Assembly: GCF_030272615.1 (NCBI RefSeq)
Contig: NC_081411.1
Location: 154,342,971-154,406,970 of the forward strand
Source: Cryptomeria japonica
Lineage: Eukaryota > Streptophyta > Pinopsida > Cupressales > Cupressaceae
DNA: 64,000 bases
Direction of reading: 5' to 3'
Positions 21,473 to 33,345 of this stretch are shown here, one piece after another. The notes under the pieces were generated by a model that saw only the letters and a list, made by a program, of their open reading frames with translations, did no database searches and had not been told where the DNA came from. How positions within the stretch are numbered: position 1 is the stretch's first letter; each line of letters begins with the position of its first letter. A program made the translations under genes and the position numbers.

Positions 21473-22591
21473 TCATAAGTACATGGTTTGATTCAAAGTG
21501 TATTCACCCATGCCCTTGTCCTGGAATTTGCCTTTAAGCTCACCTTGTTTTGAGGTCAAAGGTTTTAATGATTCAGGATCAATGTATGCCGAAGAAGGAA
21601 TAGCTTCGCGATTACTGGGAATGATCGTCTCAGTTTTCGGTCTCAAGTTATTGTAGTATATGAATGGATTAGGATCTCCATTAACTGTTATTTCAACTCC
21701 ATTGTGAGGAAACTTAATGCATTGGTGGTATGTAGATGGGACTGCCCTCATTTCATGAATCCAAGGACGTCCTAGTAATATGTTGTATGTGAGTTCTAGG
21801 TCTCGGACTTGACAAACCACATCCTTTGTAATTGGCCCAACTCTGAGAGGCAAGGTAACTGTGCCTTTCGATGAACGCTCTTCATCATCATATGCCTTGA
21901 TGGTAATTTTGTTTGTAGAATTCATAGCTTTATCAGAATATTCCAATTGTTTAATAGTGTTCAATGTACAAATGTTTAGACCTGCTCCTCCATCTACTGG
22001 GACTTGTTTTATTCGATGTTTGTGTATGAAGGTTTCAATGTGTAATGGTGCATTATGTAGCTGACTTACGAAGGTGTCATTGACTTTTGTGAATGTAAGG
22101 GAGTGTGGAACGGAAAGGTATCCCACCATGGCTTGAAACTGGTCCACGTTCAGATTAGTAGGAACAACAGTGTCTCTCAAGATTTTGTCAAGAATGGCTT
22201 TATGTGTGGGGGATATGCGTAAGAGCTCAAGGATTGAGATAAGTGCGGTTGTCTTCCCTAACTGTTCTACAAGGTCATACTCAGGCTTGGTTGATGAGGA
22301 AGTGGTGTTTTTAGCTAGAGAACCTTGTAAAGTGAATTTACCTCGATGGGTTGTAACATGACATTCAGAGGTAGGTTCGGAAGAAGATCCAATGGCTTTT
22401 AGGACAATCTTGGGTCTTTGGGTAGAATTTTCAGGCATTTTGTCCTTGATGATAATGGTAGAGACATAATTGTCTATCGAAATGTGATTGATAGTTGAAT
22501 CGTAGTTATAGGATGCTCTTGTATAGTTGGTTTGGTCATCTATGGCTGCAACTTTTCCCTTGTCATGCTTTGGGAATGGTTCCTTAAACAT
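21473..22591 (-). pseudogene. T2 protease region
   Basis: 372 open codons. The first third is S/T-rich. The aspartic-protease part carries VDGGAGLNICTLNTIKQLEY near 21990, where DGG stands for the D-T/S-G active site, and later LELTYNILLGRPWIHEM, the flap-distal ILLG motif of gypsy retropepsins. It ends with TGA at 21473, downstream of DPESLKPLTSKQGELKGKFQ. The T3 copy (46741-47691) is collinear and about as long. Confidence 0.8.
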
Positions 22592-22669
22592 CTCATGTTC
22601 TTGATTGGATGAGTGTCCTTCAATCTCAATATCACCTCTATCAATGAGATATTGTATGATGTTCTTCAG

Positions 22670-22930
22670 TCAATGACAATTTCCTGTCCTATGACCCTTG
22701 CTCTTATGGAATTCACAATACTCATCATCATTCCACCAATTTGGTTTTACCTTTGGCTCATATGGAGGAAAATCTAGAATTGTGATTACTTTGTTTGCCA
22801 CTAGCTTCTTGAAAACTGACTCAAGTGGTTCTCCCAATGGGGTGTACTTCCTTCGTGATCTGGAAGTTGTTTGAGTATTCACTTGATTGTTTGTAGAGCT
22901 TGATCCCAAAAAAATGATTTTGGGTCGCAC
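22670..22930 (-). pseudogene. T2 Gag zinc-knuckle segment
   Basis: 86 codons with KPNWWNDDEYCEFHKSKGHR and a knuckle of the form C-X2-H-X4-H-X4-C at 22676-22717. It ends with TGA at 22670. T3 has CGA at the same place, so this stop arose from a CpG transition. The segment before the knuckle (RKYTPLGEPLESVFKKLVAN) is conserved with T3. Confidence 0.8.
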
Positions 22931-23044
22931 TGTATTGGCATCAACAACACCATCATTGACTGTGTTCTTGTTTTTATTCCAAAATCTTGGCTTATCTTTT
23001 CCTTTAAAGTCATCTTTGTTTTCCTTGAATATCTTAGTGACTCC

Positions 23045-23422
23045 CTATTCAATTAGGACCTTTTCTGTCACTAAGCCTTTTTCAATGATGTCCTTGAAGG
23101 TGGACAAACAAGCTTTTCTTAGGTCATAACCAATGTCTTTGTTAACATTCGGGGTGAACATTTCTACCATTTGTTTTTCTGGAATTTCACAAGAGCATCT
23201 GCTAGCTAGATTCCCCCATCTTTGTAAAAATGATGAAAAAGATTCTCCATCCTTTTGTTTAGTGTTGCATAAAGTAGTCACCGATATGTCTGTCTCTATG
23301 TTGTATGAGAAATGTTGGATAAATACCTCTGCTAGATCACCCCAAGACTTAATTCCAGGTGGGAGTTGGGAGAACCATTCCATAGCTTGATCACCTAAGC
23401 TTTGTGGGAATAATCTCATCAA
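23045..23422 (-). pseudogene. T2 Gag core
   Basis: Retrotransposon Gag domain: RLFPQSLGDQAMEWFSQLPP, SWGDLAEVFIQHFSYN, then DGESFSSFLQRWGNLASRC and the C-terminal helices to KGLVTEKVLIE. TAG at 23045 ends it, and TAG at 23465 separates it from the upstream Gag segment. The frame is continuous with the rest of gag-pol. Confidence 0.85.
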
Positions 23423-23464
23423 ATATGTCTCTTCTACTGCTACCTCAATGCAAGCTATGAAAAA

Positions 23465-24505
23465 CTATCTTATATGTGCCTTAGGATCCCCTTTGCCTCT
23501 ATACTTATAAAACTTAGATATCACAAAGTGTGTAGGAAATGGAGGCATTGGAATGCTTTTGTCAAATGGATAAGGACATATGTCTCTTATTGTGTAAGTT
23601 GGCTTCGGTGTATTTATGTCCTCCATTTTCTTTTGTAATTCCTTGATTTGTTGCTCCAAATTGTTCTTCAATGGAGACCGACTTCTTGGACCATACCCCA
23701 TGCTTGAGGCACCAATTGGAGGAGGAGCATGTTGCATATATGGATGATATTGATCATACACATGTTCATATGGAGAAGGTCTATAATGATGCTGCGTATA
23801 TGGACCACTTGGTATAGAGTCATGATGAGGGATGAAATATCTACTTTGTCCATGTATACCATACTCTATAGGCATGTCATGAGTTTATTCTAGTGTGTTG
23901 CCCCCAAATTTGATGCGGGGTTTCCTTGTGTCCAAATTTTGAGCATGCCTTTGAATATCCAATTGCTTTGGTGGTTGATCCTTAGCATTGGCATTTGATT
24001 GAGCATATTTTTCTGCATAAGACCTCCATAATGGTCTACGAAGGTGAGTATCATATGCTTGACCATGTGTGTAAGGGACCTCTGGTTTTTGAAACAAAGA
24101 TGATGGTGATTTAGGCACCATATGTGGTCCTCTATTGCCTCCACTATTAGGCCACCTTTGATCCATGTTGTAGTGAGGTTGTTGCAAAGGTCAAATTTCC
24201 ATTATTTGAGACATGTCAAAATCATGAGGGATCTTGGCTCCACTTTGTGCCATCACTTGTAAGAAGTATTATCTATCTCTTCGCATTATTTCCTCAACCA
24301 ATCAATTGAAATGAGGATTCATAATGGTGTCTTCCACTTCTGCTGAATGTACAGAGAAGTTGTCCATATTGTCATTGTGTGTATCATTATTGTTTGTAGT
24401 GTCCATGTGCTCAACATTTGGAATGTTTTTATAAGCATCCATGTTAGGTAATGTAGTATGATTAGAATTGAAAAAGATATCATTGTCATATTCATAAGAA
24501 CTCAT
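23465..24505 (-). pseudogene. T2 Gag N-terminal region
   Basis: The likely start is the ATG at 24505 (MSSYEYDNDIFFNS), because upstream codons in this frame include TAG and TAA. The protein is N/H/P-rich, with YNMDQRWPNSGGNRG and YGIHGQSRYFIPHHD, followed by a short coiled coil (NNLEQQIKELQKKMEDIN) and the conserved entry to the Gag core (PYPFDKSIPMPPFPTHFV, then KFYKYRGKGDPKAHI). Stops are TGA at 24302, TAA at 23885 and TAG at 23465. T3 lacks nearly all of this by deletion. Confidence 0.7.
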
Positions 24506-25049
24506 GTTTGCGGACTCTTGAGCCTCTTTAGCTTCTCCCCTAGAAGTTTGGGAATGGGTTTCAACCACGAACTAGGTATTGACCAAGATGTGAGAGATTA
24601 GATGAAAAATGGAAAGAGTATGGAAGAACAAGAGCTAGATGGAATGTAAATGAATCTGAGGTTTACTTGTAATGTCCAAAGTGTAAGACCCAGTATGTAT
24701 GTAGTAGAGTAGGTGTGGCTTCCAAAGAGATGATAGTTTCTCTTGATGAGGTAAGTTGACCTTGACTCTAAGTAAGACCAAATGAGACCCAAAGGTGATA
24801 GACCTTGATGAGGGACCACTTAGCAAAATGTTGTTGTATGTAATGTGTTGACAAAGTATGATGAGGACAAGCAAGTGACCTTTTGACTCAAGTTTAGATA
24901 AATGTGTATGAAATGTAAGATGTAAAGCAATGATGGACTTTGTGAGACCCAAAGACAGGTTGGATGCTAGATGAAAACCTGAGAGTGATAACCTAGGAAG
25001 CTCAATAAGTTTGAAACTGACTGTTCTTGTTTGCTGAATTATGAAAGTT

Positions 25050-25290
25050 TTCAATCCTGAACATAGACGTGCCTGTATACTTCACAGATGCGCTTAAAGG
25101 ACACATACACTATTCTATCAGACACAGACACGTTTAAATGACACAGACGTGGTTCTATCAGACACAAATGCATTTTTGAGATGTTGTAAATGCAATGTTT
25201 CTCAAAAGACACAGACATGTTTTTGCCCTTCACAGACGCATTTAGATGACACAAACGCGAGTCTGTCAGACACAGACGCGTTTCTGCAAA
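25050..25290. repeat. ACACAGACGCG repeat cluster, T2 leader (gag-proximal)
   Basis: About seven imperfect copies of GACACAGACGCGTTTxxxT on the plus strand, the reverse complement of the core repeat in the PMD intron at 14085-14360. A homologous cluster in T3 lies at 48570-48760. Confidence 0.8.
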
Positions 25291-25857
25291 CTTTGTGCAA
25301 TTTTTCCAATCTGTGAAGTTGTTTTGTTGTGACCAAATCTGAATGTTTGACTATTTTTCATGACAAAAGGACACAGTGTTGATGAGGACCCAATGTTCGC
25401 AAGTGTTTAGACTTCCCAAAATGACTCAAAGACAAGTGTATTGTTTGATGTAAAAATCATACACTTGAAGACACAAAAGACACAATGTTTTGGTGTTTGG
25501 TCTTGAATGTTTGATTGTTCAAAATAATTCAAGCACAATTCTTATGGTTGGCCAAGACAATAGTTGTTGATTCCACATGGAGTTTCCCCCGAGGCTACAC
25601 TATTCAGAGTGGATACTTAGATGCTTGACCCCACTAGCTCCACCCTTGGCGATCACTTCTCAGGGCAGCCAAGCATCAGTCCCCACGAAAACTCCTCATG
25701 ACAAACTTTGTATCTCTACTAAGAACCGTATGTGTGTGGGCCGCTACTAGAGGTCTGACCTCCTGCCCCAACAACTAGAAGGATTTTGGCTTCTAAAACA
25801 AAAAGGTGCTAGTAAGGGCATCCACTCATGTGGCCATACATGCGACACTTTCAGCTC

Positions 25858-25923
25858 TATAAATACAAAAGGCTCCCAGCTGGTAGGGGTTACACCCTAC
25901 AAATGATCAAATAAATTTGATCA
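25858..25923 (+). promoter_or_regulatory. Conserved plus-strand TATA box and palindrome in the T2 leader
   Basis: TATAAATA (25858-25865) is followed 38 bp later by the palindrome TGATCAAATAAATTTGATCA (25904-25923). T3 keeps both with the same spacing (49307-49314 and 49353-49372). They are antisense to the element. They may mark an antisense promoter, but this rests on conservation between only two related copies. Confidence 0.35.
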
Positions 25924-26499
25924 AACGGGTTTATGGGGAGACATAGTGTTGGTATGAACTAATCAGCACATGTTATCCATAGTTTTCACCATGGATATAG
26001 TTATTTATAGTGGCTTGGAAGAAGATGGCTTTTCTTTTGCTACCACTTGGGTCGTTCTCTCCCCACTAGTAGTCCTAATGACCACACGGGGAGACAGGCC
26101 CTCTAAAGATTAAACAAAAAGAGCCTATTGCTCAAGACACAAAAGACAATGGTTCAATTTTAGTGCACCAATTGAAGAGTTTGCTAGTCTATGAAAACAA
26201 GGCACACAATAAAAGATAAAAAACCCTTGCCAAGATCCTGCAACATAGATCTATTAGTAGTTTGGATTGTTTGAAATAATCACCCCTTCCTGCAAGCACA
26301 CAAGTTAGGTAAATTTTAGATCCAAAAGACTTTGTGAAATAGAGGCCTTCAACAATGCGTTTTGTTGACCAAGACAAGCTGCACCACTTTTGTTAGCTAG
26401 ATCTGAAAATGTTAGCTCAAAATAAACCAAATCTGAAATCCGAATGACGCAAAACTGAATCAATGAAACAAAAAAAAATGAAACAACCGAACACAAACA

Positions 26500-26720
26500 T
26501 AGTTGTCACAGACATAGATATGCCTAGATTTGAGACATATGCGGCTCCCGAACGCAGACACGTTTTACTAATGCAGACGTGCCTGAAGACCTCACAGATG
26601 CGACTATGGAATACAAATGCATTTCCCAAAATTTGCAAAAAAATTAAAATATTGTACGCAGACATGGTTCCAGATGTCACAGACGCGACAGAAAATCAAA
26701 AATGTGATCCGAAAGTGCGC
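26500..26720. repeat. ACACAGACGCG-type repeat cluster, T2 leader (primer-site proximal)
   Basis: Degenerate copies such as GTCACAGACATAG, CGCAGACACG, ACGCAGACATGG and GTCACAGACGCG. The T3 counterpart is at 49905-50130. Confidence 0.65.
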
Positions 26721-26814
26721 AAACATGAAATATCAAAATGTTGTCAGAAATGTCAGATCTGCAACATCAAAACAAAATCTGCAACAAAAGATGTTAAATG
26801 CAAAAGGGACAAGA

Positions 26815-26832
26815 GTCCCACCGGACGTGCCA
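26815..26832 (-). promoter_or_regulatory. T2 primer binding site
   Basis: Minus-strand TGGCACGTCCGGTGGGAC lies three bases after the LTR end. The T3 site (50221-50238) reads TGGCACGCCCAGTGGGAC. The tRNA is not assigned. Confidence 0.75.
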
Positions 26833-26835
26833 AAA

Positions 26836-27071
26836 CATATACGGTGAAAATGGATAACAATAATGATGAAAGACTAAATGAATTCAACCACAAAAACCCT
26901 AGGCTAACAACAACAAAGATCCACCATAACATATGAAGATTACCTAAGACAATGCAAATCAAATGAAATCACAAAGATTATACCATCACATGTCGAATAG
27001 GGTTTGGATCTCCATTGATCTTGCTTGATATATTTGCTCTCAGATTTTATGTGCACAAGAGCTCAACAAAG
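26836..27071 (-). mobile_element. T2 5' LTR, inner part (split by the copia element)
   Basis: It starts CATATACGGTG where other copies read TGTATACGGTG, two changes at the LTR edge that would hamper integration of a new copy. It continues to CAACAAAG, then the copia LTR begins at 27072. The rest of this LTR is 41374-41899. Confidence 0.9.
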
Positions 27072-27344
27072 TGATAGTTCTGATACTTAATATAAGTACA
27101 GATCCAATAGCCAACAAGATGAGAGGGGGGGGGGGTGAATCATACAAACTTAATCATCCATAAAAACATCAGATTCAACCTCGGTAACATATATATCAGT
27201 CATATAACCAAAAACTGTCAAACATGCAAACTCAAAAGCATATGAACAATATAAACCTCATAACACCAGATTTAACGTGGAAACCCAAATAGGGAAAAAC
27301 CACTATGGGATTTCGGACCCACTAAGAAATATACTCTTCTAGAG

Positions 27345-28317
27345 TGTTGTCTTCAAAATCTGATTCCTTGTAACATCCTTAAAATAATATGATTTAAGCT
27401 TGGTGCAGAAGAGACATCAAAGATAAGGAAATTCTCAAGACAACATATGACAAGGTTTGATTAGACCTTCTACACTTCGAGCTTACTCAGAGCCCAGGCG
27501 GGTATACCTTTGTGAATTAAATTCACACTTTCAAACATAAACCCACAACAAACCAGTCCAGAAAACTAGTGGATCTATTCACCTTGAAATCAACTGAAAA
27601 CAAAGGATGGAAATTGTATTTAAATTCAGCATTTCGATCAACAAAGCATGCAATAAACAACTTCAATTAATACTAGTGCATTATCCAAGGTCACAGAGTC
27701 ATCTAAACTCAAATAAAACTCCTCAAACAAGACATCTTTATGCTTCCCATCGGCTTGGTTTCTATTAATCCTTGTATATGCCTGACACATACAAGAATTC
27801 AAGCATTCCAAACTAAGCTATGGTCCTCAAAATTCAAAATTCCTTCCAAAGAGTTTATTGGTATGAGTGATCCCGCCTCTTTAATTTCCCTCCTAAAGAG
27901 AAAAGCTAACGAACACTTATACTAAAATTGCTTTACAATTCCACTCAAACAGAACAACCCTGGATTATTCAGAATGAAAACAGTAAACAAATTTGTGAAC
28001 AAACTTGAAGACAACGCAAAGCTTTACTCAAAACCGATGGTCTATATATTGATATTCAGTTCAAGAAACATTACAAGAAATTTTGATTCTCCTTTAGACT
28101 TAGAAAAGCTCAGATAAATTTCTGCAGTGTTTTCTTACAATTTTTGCGATCCCTCTTCCTCTAGTCCTGGTATCCATTTATAACAACATGGATGCACAAA
28201 GCTTTGGACTTCTCGAGGAGAGTTTGTTACAATCATTTCTTTCAAAGTAAAGAGGTTACAAGCTTTTCGCAAAAGCAGTTACAAACTCTTTTCAGCCTCT
28301 GCAGTTTCTTCAACAGT
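27345..28317 (-). other. Element X, non-coding part downstream of the gene
   Basis: About 970 bp after the gene's TAA. No LTR-like repeat of the opposite end is found here, and no RNA gene is seen. Confidence 0.6.
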
Positions 28318-31300
28318 TTATTCAGTTGCAACCTCTTCTATCTTTTCAGGGGCGCTCTCCAACTGTTCCGGATCATGGGTGGAATATTTAATTGTCCACT
28401 CATTATACACTTCTTCTGTCGGCCATGAGAAATTAATCGCCTTATCTTTAGTCTTAGCCAACCTTTTCCAAGAATTTCTCATTTTGTTGACTTTTGAATT
28501 GAGAAAAGCATAATGCGACTTAATTTTCTCTATCTCTTGTATTGTCACAACAAAGAAAGAAGCATCATCAAGATCAATAATTCCTTTAACTCTTGCTAAC
28601 AATTTAGCTTCTATCTCCTTGAGCCACATTTGTTTGTCTTTTAACTGATCCGGGCTAGCAAAAACTCTTGGGAGCAACTCAAAAACTTGGTCAGTGTATT
28701 CTTTCTTGCACAAATTGACCTTTCTATCCACATTATCCACCTCTGCTGCTAATTGAATTAAGATTTTAGTGACATCAAAAGTGGATTTAATGATGGGATT
28801 GGCCCTTGCTTCATCGCAGGATACACACATAAACTCTAAATCTTGCTCCCTAGGCCTCCATCTGTCAAAAATAGGCGTCAAAATGGCCTTGTCTCTCCTG
28901 AGCTCATTCCATATTTCCATAATTTTACCTACATTGTTGTAGAGCAATGAGGCATTTATTGTATCTGCAAAACTGGAAATTATAGCCCTTACTCTCTCCT
29001 CATACTTCTTTGCATACAAGGCTTGAGCCTATTTCAAAATTTCTAATTCTTGGGGAGTGATTTCAATCATTTGAGAGCTGGAGGGTGCTGGAGATGGTGG
29101 GAATTCAATGATAGGGCTAGTAGGTGGAGGTCTTGCAGGAGACGAGGAAATCATCAGTGTTGAAGACTCACCTTGTTGGTATTGTCCAGTCAACTGGCTC
29201 TGCAATTTGGCAATGATGCTATCCTTACCTCTTACCTCCTCCTTGGCATTGTTATAAGCCTTCAGAACCGTTTCCAACTTAATTTGGAGGGCCTCCTTCT
29301 CTTTGGCTTCCTTCTTTGCTACTGCAACACTAAATTTTGTAGTCTCTAACACAGTGCTGGCAGCCTCTACTACCCCTGTACTCTACACTCTCTTCACCAT
29401 CATTCCACCAAGGTAACTTGACCCTGGGGTGTCCTTGCTTTTCTTACTCTCATTTCTCTTGAGAGACCACATAACGAGTGCAACATTATCCTTATTGAAA
29501 GTGACCCCCTCCATAGGTTTAGTCTCTTTCCTTACTGCATCTAATACCAGGGCACCTGCAATGTCCCATTCAGGTAAGATAAGCACTCCAGCTTGTGCTA
29601 CCATATCTCTTCCCTGCTCAGGGGTGATGGTTTTGAATTCTTCCATCATCTCTTGCTTTATTTCCTCTTCCACCAAGGCTGGATCTTTATTGGGCTGCTC
29701 AACCTTTCTTGTTTCACATCTAGCATTATATATATCTATGTGCTGTTTCCATATAAACTGCATGAATGCTTCTGATGTGACAAAATTGTTATTAGCTAGA
29801 AAGGCACTACTTGCCCACTTTATCTCAGGATCCCACTCCTAGCCTTTAAGTTCAGTGGAGGTAATATCCATTCCAGCAATAATGGGTTCTTCCGGCATCC
29901 CTTCCTCCACTTCATCATAGGTGTATGCAATTTCCCCTAGACTACCCAATTGTAGGAGTTGCTCAGCTGCTGCTTGCTCATTTCCTATATGGATAGGGGA
30001 TTGGGATGGGGAATACAAAGGTGTATCTGATTGTATTTCTTTCCCCACCCTTTGCTTCTTTGGGCTCTCTTGGATGTCAATGACATCTTGTATCTTCTTC
30101 TTTCCTTTGGAGGTAGAGGGCTCCCCTGTTGTAGGCACCAACACACTATAACCTGATTTCTTATGCAGTGTGTAATCACTAGGAGGGATTGGCTTGCTAG
30201 AAGCTGAACTACTAAGGATCATTTTGGCTTTCTCAGGGTTGCTCTTGATTACAGCTTCCCTCTTCTCCTTCAATGTCTGCATCACATCTTCAAAGCAAAC
30301 AATCAAAAACTTTATTTTCTCCTCTAGTGGGAAAAAGCTAGATAATGGGTCATAGCTAGCATCAAACTGATGCACAAAAGCCAAGGCTTTCTTATAAGCC
30401 ACCCACTTTTCTTTCCTTAGCTCCTGCTCATCTAGATCAAATTCATTTCTGATGAGGTCTTCAGGAAACTGGAATTGATGAGGCCTACCTCTGCATGCTA
30501 CCTTCTTCCTAAACATACTGTTGAAGAAGTCCTCCGAATCAGCACACCTAGACACTGCAGTGGACAAATGATAAGGTTTGAGGAAATCCTCAAAGCAATT
30601 CCAGCCTCCCTTTGTTATTACAAATTGGTGGGCTATGGTAGCTGCAGGGAAAATAGTCCCTTTACCCCTGCCTATCAACTCAGCCTCTTGTAAGCCACCA
30701 ATTTGTCTAAGGATCTCTGCAATTCCCACTTTGAGAGGGACCTGGTAAGGTAACAAAAATGGGGTGCCCCTGAAACCAAAAACTCTAAAAACTGTGGAGA
30801 TTGGATATAAATAAATGTCACCCCAGTTATGAACAATTTTTTTATTCTCTGCAAATTCTTTTGGTCTTACGAATTCCAGAAGAACCTTGGGGATTCTTGG
30901 GTTATTAGAGCAGAGGAGAACCCTTATTTTGGATGCAAAATATTTATCAAACTTTAGAAAACTGGCATCCTCTCTATCCCATGACAACACAGTACTCCAT
31001 AGTTGTACCGACATTTTTTCTCCTTCCTTCTCCTTAACAAGGTCCAATCCACTGGCAAAATAATCACCACCTTTGAAAAGAAAAAGATGCATTAGGAGTG
31101 AGTACCATCCAAAAGGCCTGTCCACTTTTCCATTCTTGATTCCTATCAACCCTCCATGGATAGCATCAGCAATAAAAGAGGCATAATCAAATGTGATTGC
31201 AAGAGAAGGATTCAGAATCTGGGCAATCATCAACAAGTAATGATTTGGCATATTTGCTTCAGCATCTTCTCCCAAAACTTGGCAAAGTGCCCAATACATC

Positions 31301-31920
31301 CCTTTAGCCCTCAGGGTGAACATGCTTAATGAAAAAGGTTCCTATGTGTTGGGTCCTACAACTATTAACCCTCCTATTTTCACAAAAAATTCCTTGAGAG
31401 GCCCACTCCTGAGATGATTCCTCTGTGCACCGTAAATTTGGGCTAATGATGTGAAATTTATAGGTTCTAGGAAGTTTGTGAGCTCATTAAGCCCAAATGC
31501 TATCCTGAACTCTTTAGCATTAATTTCAACAAGGGTTTTCCCATTTACATCTCGAATGCTTCTTGTGACTAGATCATAGTTGAACGCAATTTGAGTCAGC
31601 AAATCTGTGTCCATGAATACCCCTGGGACTACTAATTTCCCAACATCTAATTCCCAGATGCTGTTTTGCAAGGCAGGAGAATTTCTCATTCCGAATCTAA
31701 CTTTAAACAACCCCAACCCAGACAATCCAACCTATGGGTCTCTCAACCAATTATCCTTGTCATATAATCCTTCTCCTATCTTTAGACGGGGAGCCTTAGG
31801 CACTAGCTCTTTTGCCTTTGATGCCTGATTAGTTGACAACGTCAACTGTTCTAAAAAATCATCACAAACACTCCTTTCTAAATAGTTAACTTTGCCAGAA
31901 AATTCTCTTTTAGGAGCCAT
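28318..31920 (-). pseudogene. Element X gene: 1200-codon protein of unknown function, five in-frame TAG
   Basis: One frame runs from ATG at 31920 (MAPKREFSGKVNYLERS) to TAA at 28318 without any indel. It is broken only by TAG at 31732, 31342, 29839, 29383 and 29029. Residues 1-190: SIRDVNGKTLVEINAKEFRI and related segments. Residues 200-560: a globular part (FGWYSLLMHLFLFKGGDYF, IYLYPISTVFRVFGFRG). Residues 600-630: basic, possible nuclear signal (KGKKKIQ, SPKKQRVGK). Residues 865-910: coiled coil (KKEAKEKEALQIKLE), then P/S-rich. Residues 968-1200: helical C-terminus. The N-terminal pattern recalls ORF1-type or 'putative plant transposon protein' families of Athila/Tat elements, a weak resemblance. 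G2 (55063-57970) looks like a distant relative. No polymerase or integrase motif. Confidence 0.65.
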
Positions 31921-32544
31921 TTTGAAGATACAAAAAATGAATGCCGCTCTTAAACAATTACAAATCAATTATCTTATTTAGAACACTACACAAGAATTGC
32001 TACACAAAAATATGAGAGAACCTGTTCTTTGCTTGAAGGAATTTGCTCTGCAACTGGACCGACTTGCTCTGTATCTAAGGAAAATAACTCTGCGTCTACT
32101 CTTCTACAAAATCCTTTAAAACATATCTTCACCCGGTTGATAGGAAATCAAATGTTTGTACTCAGGGCCTTAACTATAACATTGATCCGCATGCTTCGGC
32201 CGTCCCTTCAAAATTGAATTCATACGAGAATTCATATTTTTCGCTCCAACGGGTCACAACATTCCTGCAAGTGTTTCATTTTGCTCTTTCGCAACTTCGC
32301 GAAGCATAACTATCAAGCAGCTTGGTCCTACGAAATAACACCAATCGTTCGATCAAAAGAAACTTGATCGAGCATTAGATTAACTGACAGCTTTGGCTTT
32401 TCTCTGGGTCCCACTTTTCTATTGGCTGCATGATACCATGTGGCATCCAACCATTTGCCTTAAAATTCCCTTCGCATTCCACTTGATACTGGCCACGTGT
32501 CTCTCTTTCATATCGTCGGTTCCACCTTGGTGGGCCCACACTTT

Positions 32545-33345
32545 CTTCTTAGACCACGTGTCATCATGACACGTGGACGGCTCGCGTTCACTCTCACTAT
32601 TTTGTGGGGTATAAAGGATGAGCATCTTACCCTTGCAAAATAGCGTGGGCTGTCGGATCATCTCTTAAACTGATCGACTTTTAATCCGTTGAAAAGGCTC
32701 TCAAGAGGGGTGGGCCCGCTGACTCATCGTGAACACCTGGCGCCCAGTCACTTTCAGAGTTGACTTGGCACTCTGTTATACGCCAAAAGGAACCCATGGG
32801 GCCCCACTGTCTTCTTAACCTCCAGGTCATCATCATGACACGTGGACGGCTCACGTTCACTCTCGCTATTTCACGGGGTATAAAGGACGAGCATCTTACC
32901 CTTGCGAAATAGCGCGGGCCATCGGATCATCTCTCAAGTTGATCTGCTTTTAACCGCCTGAAAAGGCTCTTAGGAGGGGTGGGCCCGTTGACTCATTGTG
33001 AACACCTGGCGCCCAGTCACTTTCAGAGCTGACTTGGCACTCTGTTATACGCCAAAAGGAACCCATGGGGCCCCACTGTCTTCTTAACCTCCAGGTCATC
33101 ATCATGACACGTGGACGAATCGCGTTCACTCTCGCTATTTCACAAGGTATAAAGGACGAGCATCTTACCCTTGCGAAATAGCGTGGACTGTCGGATCTTC
33201 TCTCAAGTTAATGTGCTTTTAACCACCTGAAAAGGCTCTCAAGAGGGGTGGGCCCGCTGACTCATTGTGAACACCTGGCGCCCAGTCACTTTCGGAGCTG
33301 ACTTGTCACCTTCTCATTCGCCGAAAGAAAACCACAGGGCTCCAG
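32545..33345 (+). repeat. 269-bp tandem repeat array in element X
   Basis: Three units; the ACGTGGACG landmark lies at 32571, 32840 and 33109 (spacing 269 and 269). Each unit holds a G-box CACGTG, a plus-strand TATAAAGG (32610, 32879, 33148) and the segment GAACACCTGGCGCCCAGTCA. The last unit decays after about 33300. The array lies 5' of the gene, but its TATA motifs face away from it. Confidence 0.9.
32554..32576. promoter_or_regulatory. Palindrome with two G-boxes in the array
   Basis: CCACGTGTCA-TCA-TGACACGTGG: 10-bp perfect arms, each with CACGTG, the core bound by plant bZIP and bHLH factors. Later units keep only the right half. Confidence 0.6.

Larger units (their letters stand above)
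24569..26814 (-). other. T2 leader (untranslated region between primer site and gag)
   Basis: About 2.2 kb with no protein-coding signal. It contains two clusters of ACACAGACGCG repeats (25050-25290 and 26500-26720). It also contains a block at 25560-26110 that is strongly conserved in T3 (49020-49560), including a plus-strand TATAAATA and a 20-bp palindrome. Its length is normal for Tat-type elements. Confidence 0.65.

Noticed and set aside
27126-27137. Run of G at the copia LTR edge as a polypurine tract
   Set aside because: It lies inside both copia LTR copies; the true polypurine tract is at 35159 next to the LTR start.
29429-29842. 137-codon plus-strand frame
   Set aside because: Opposite strand of the X gene.
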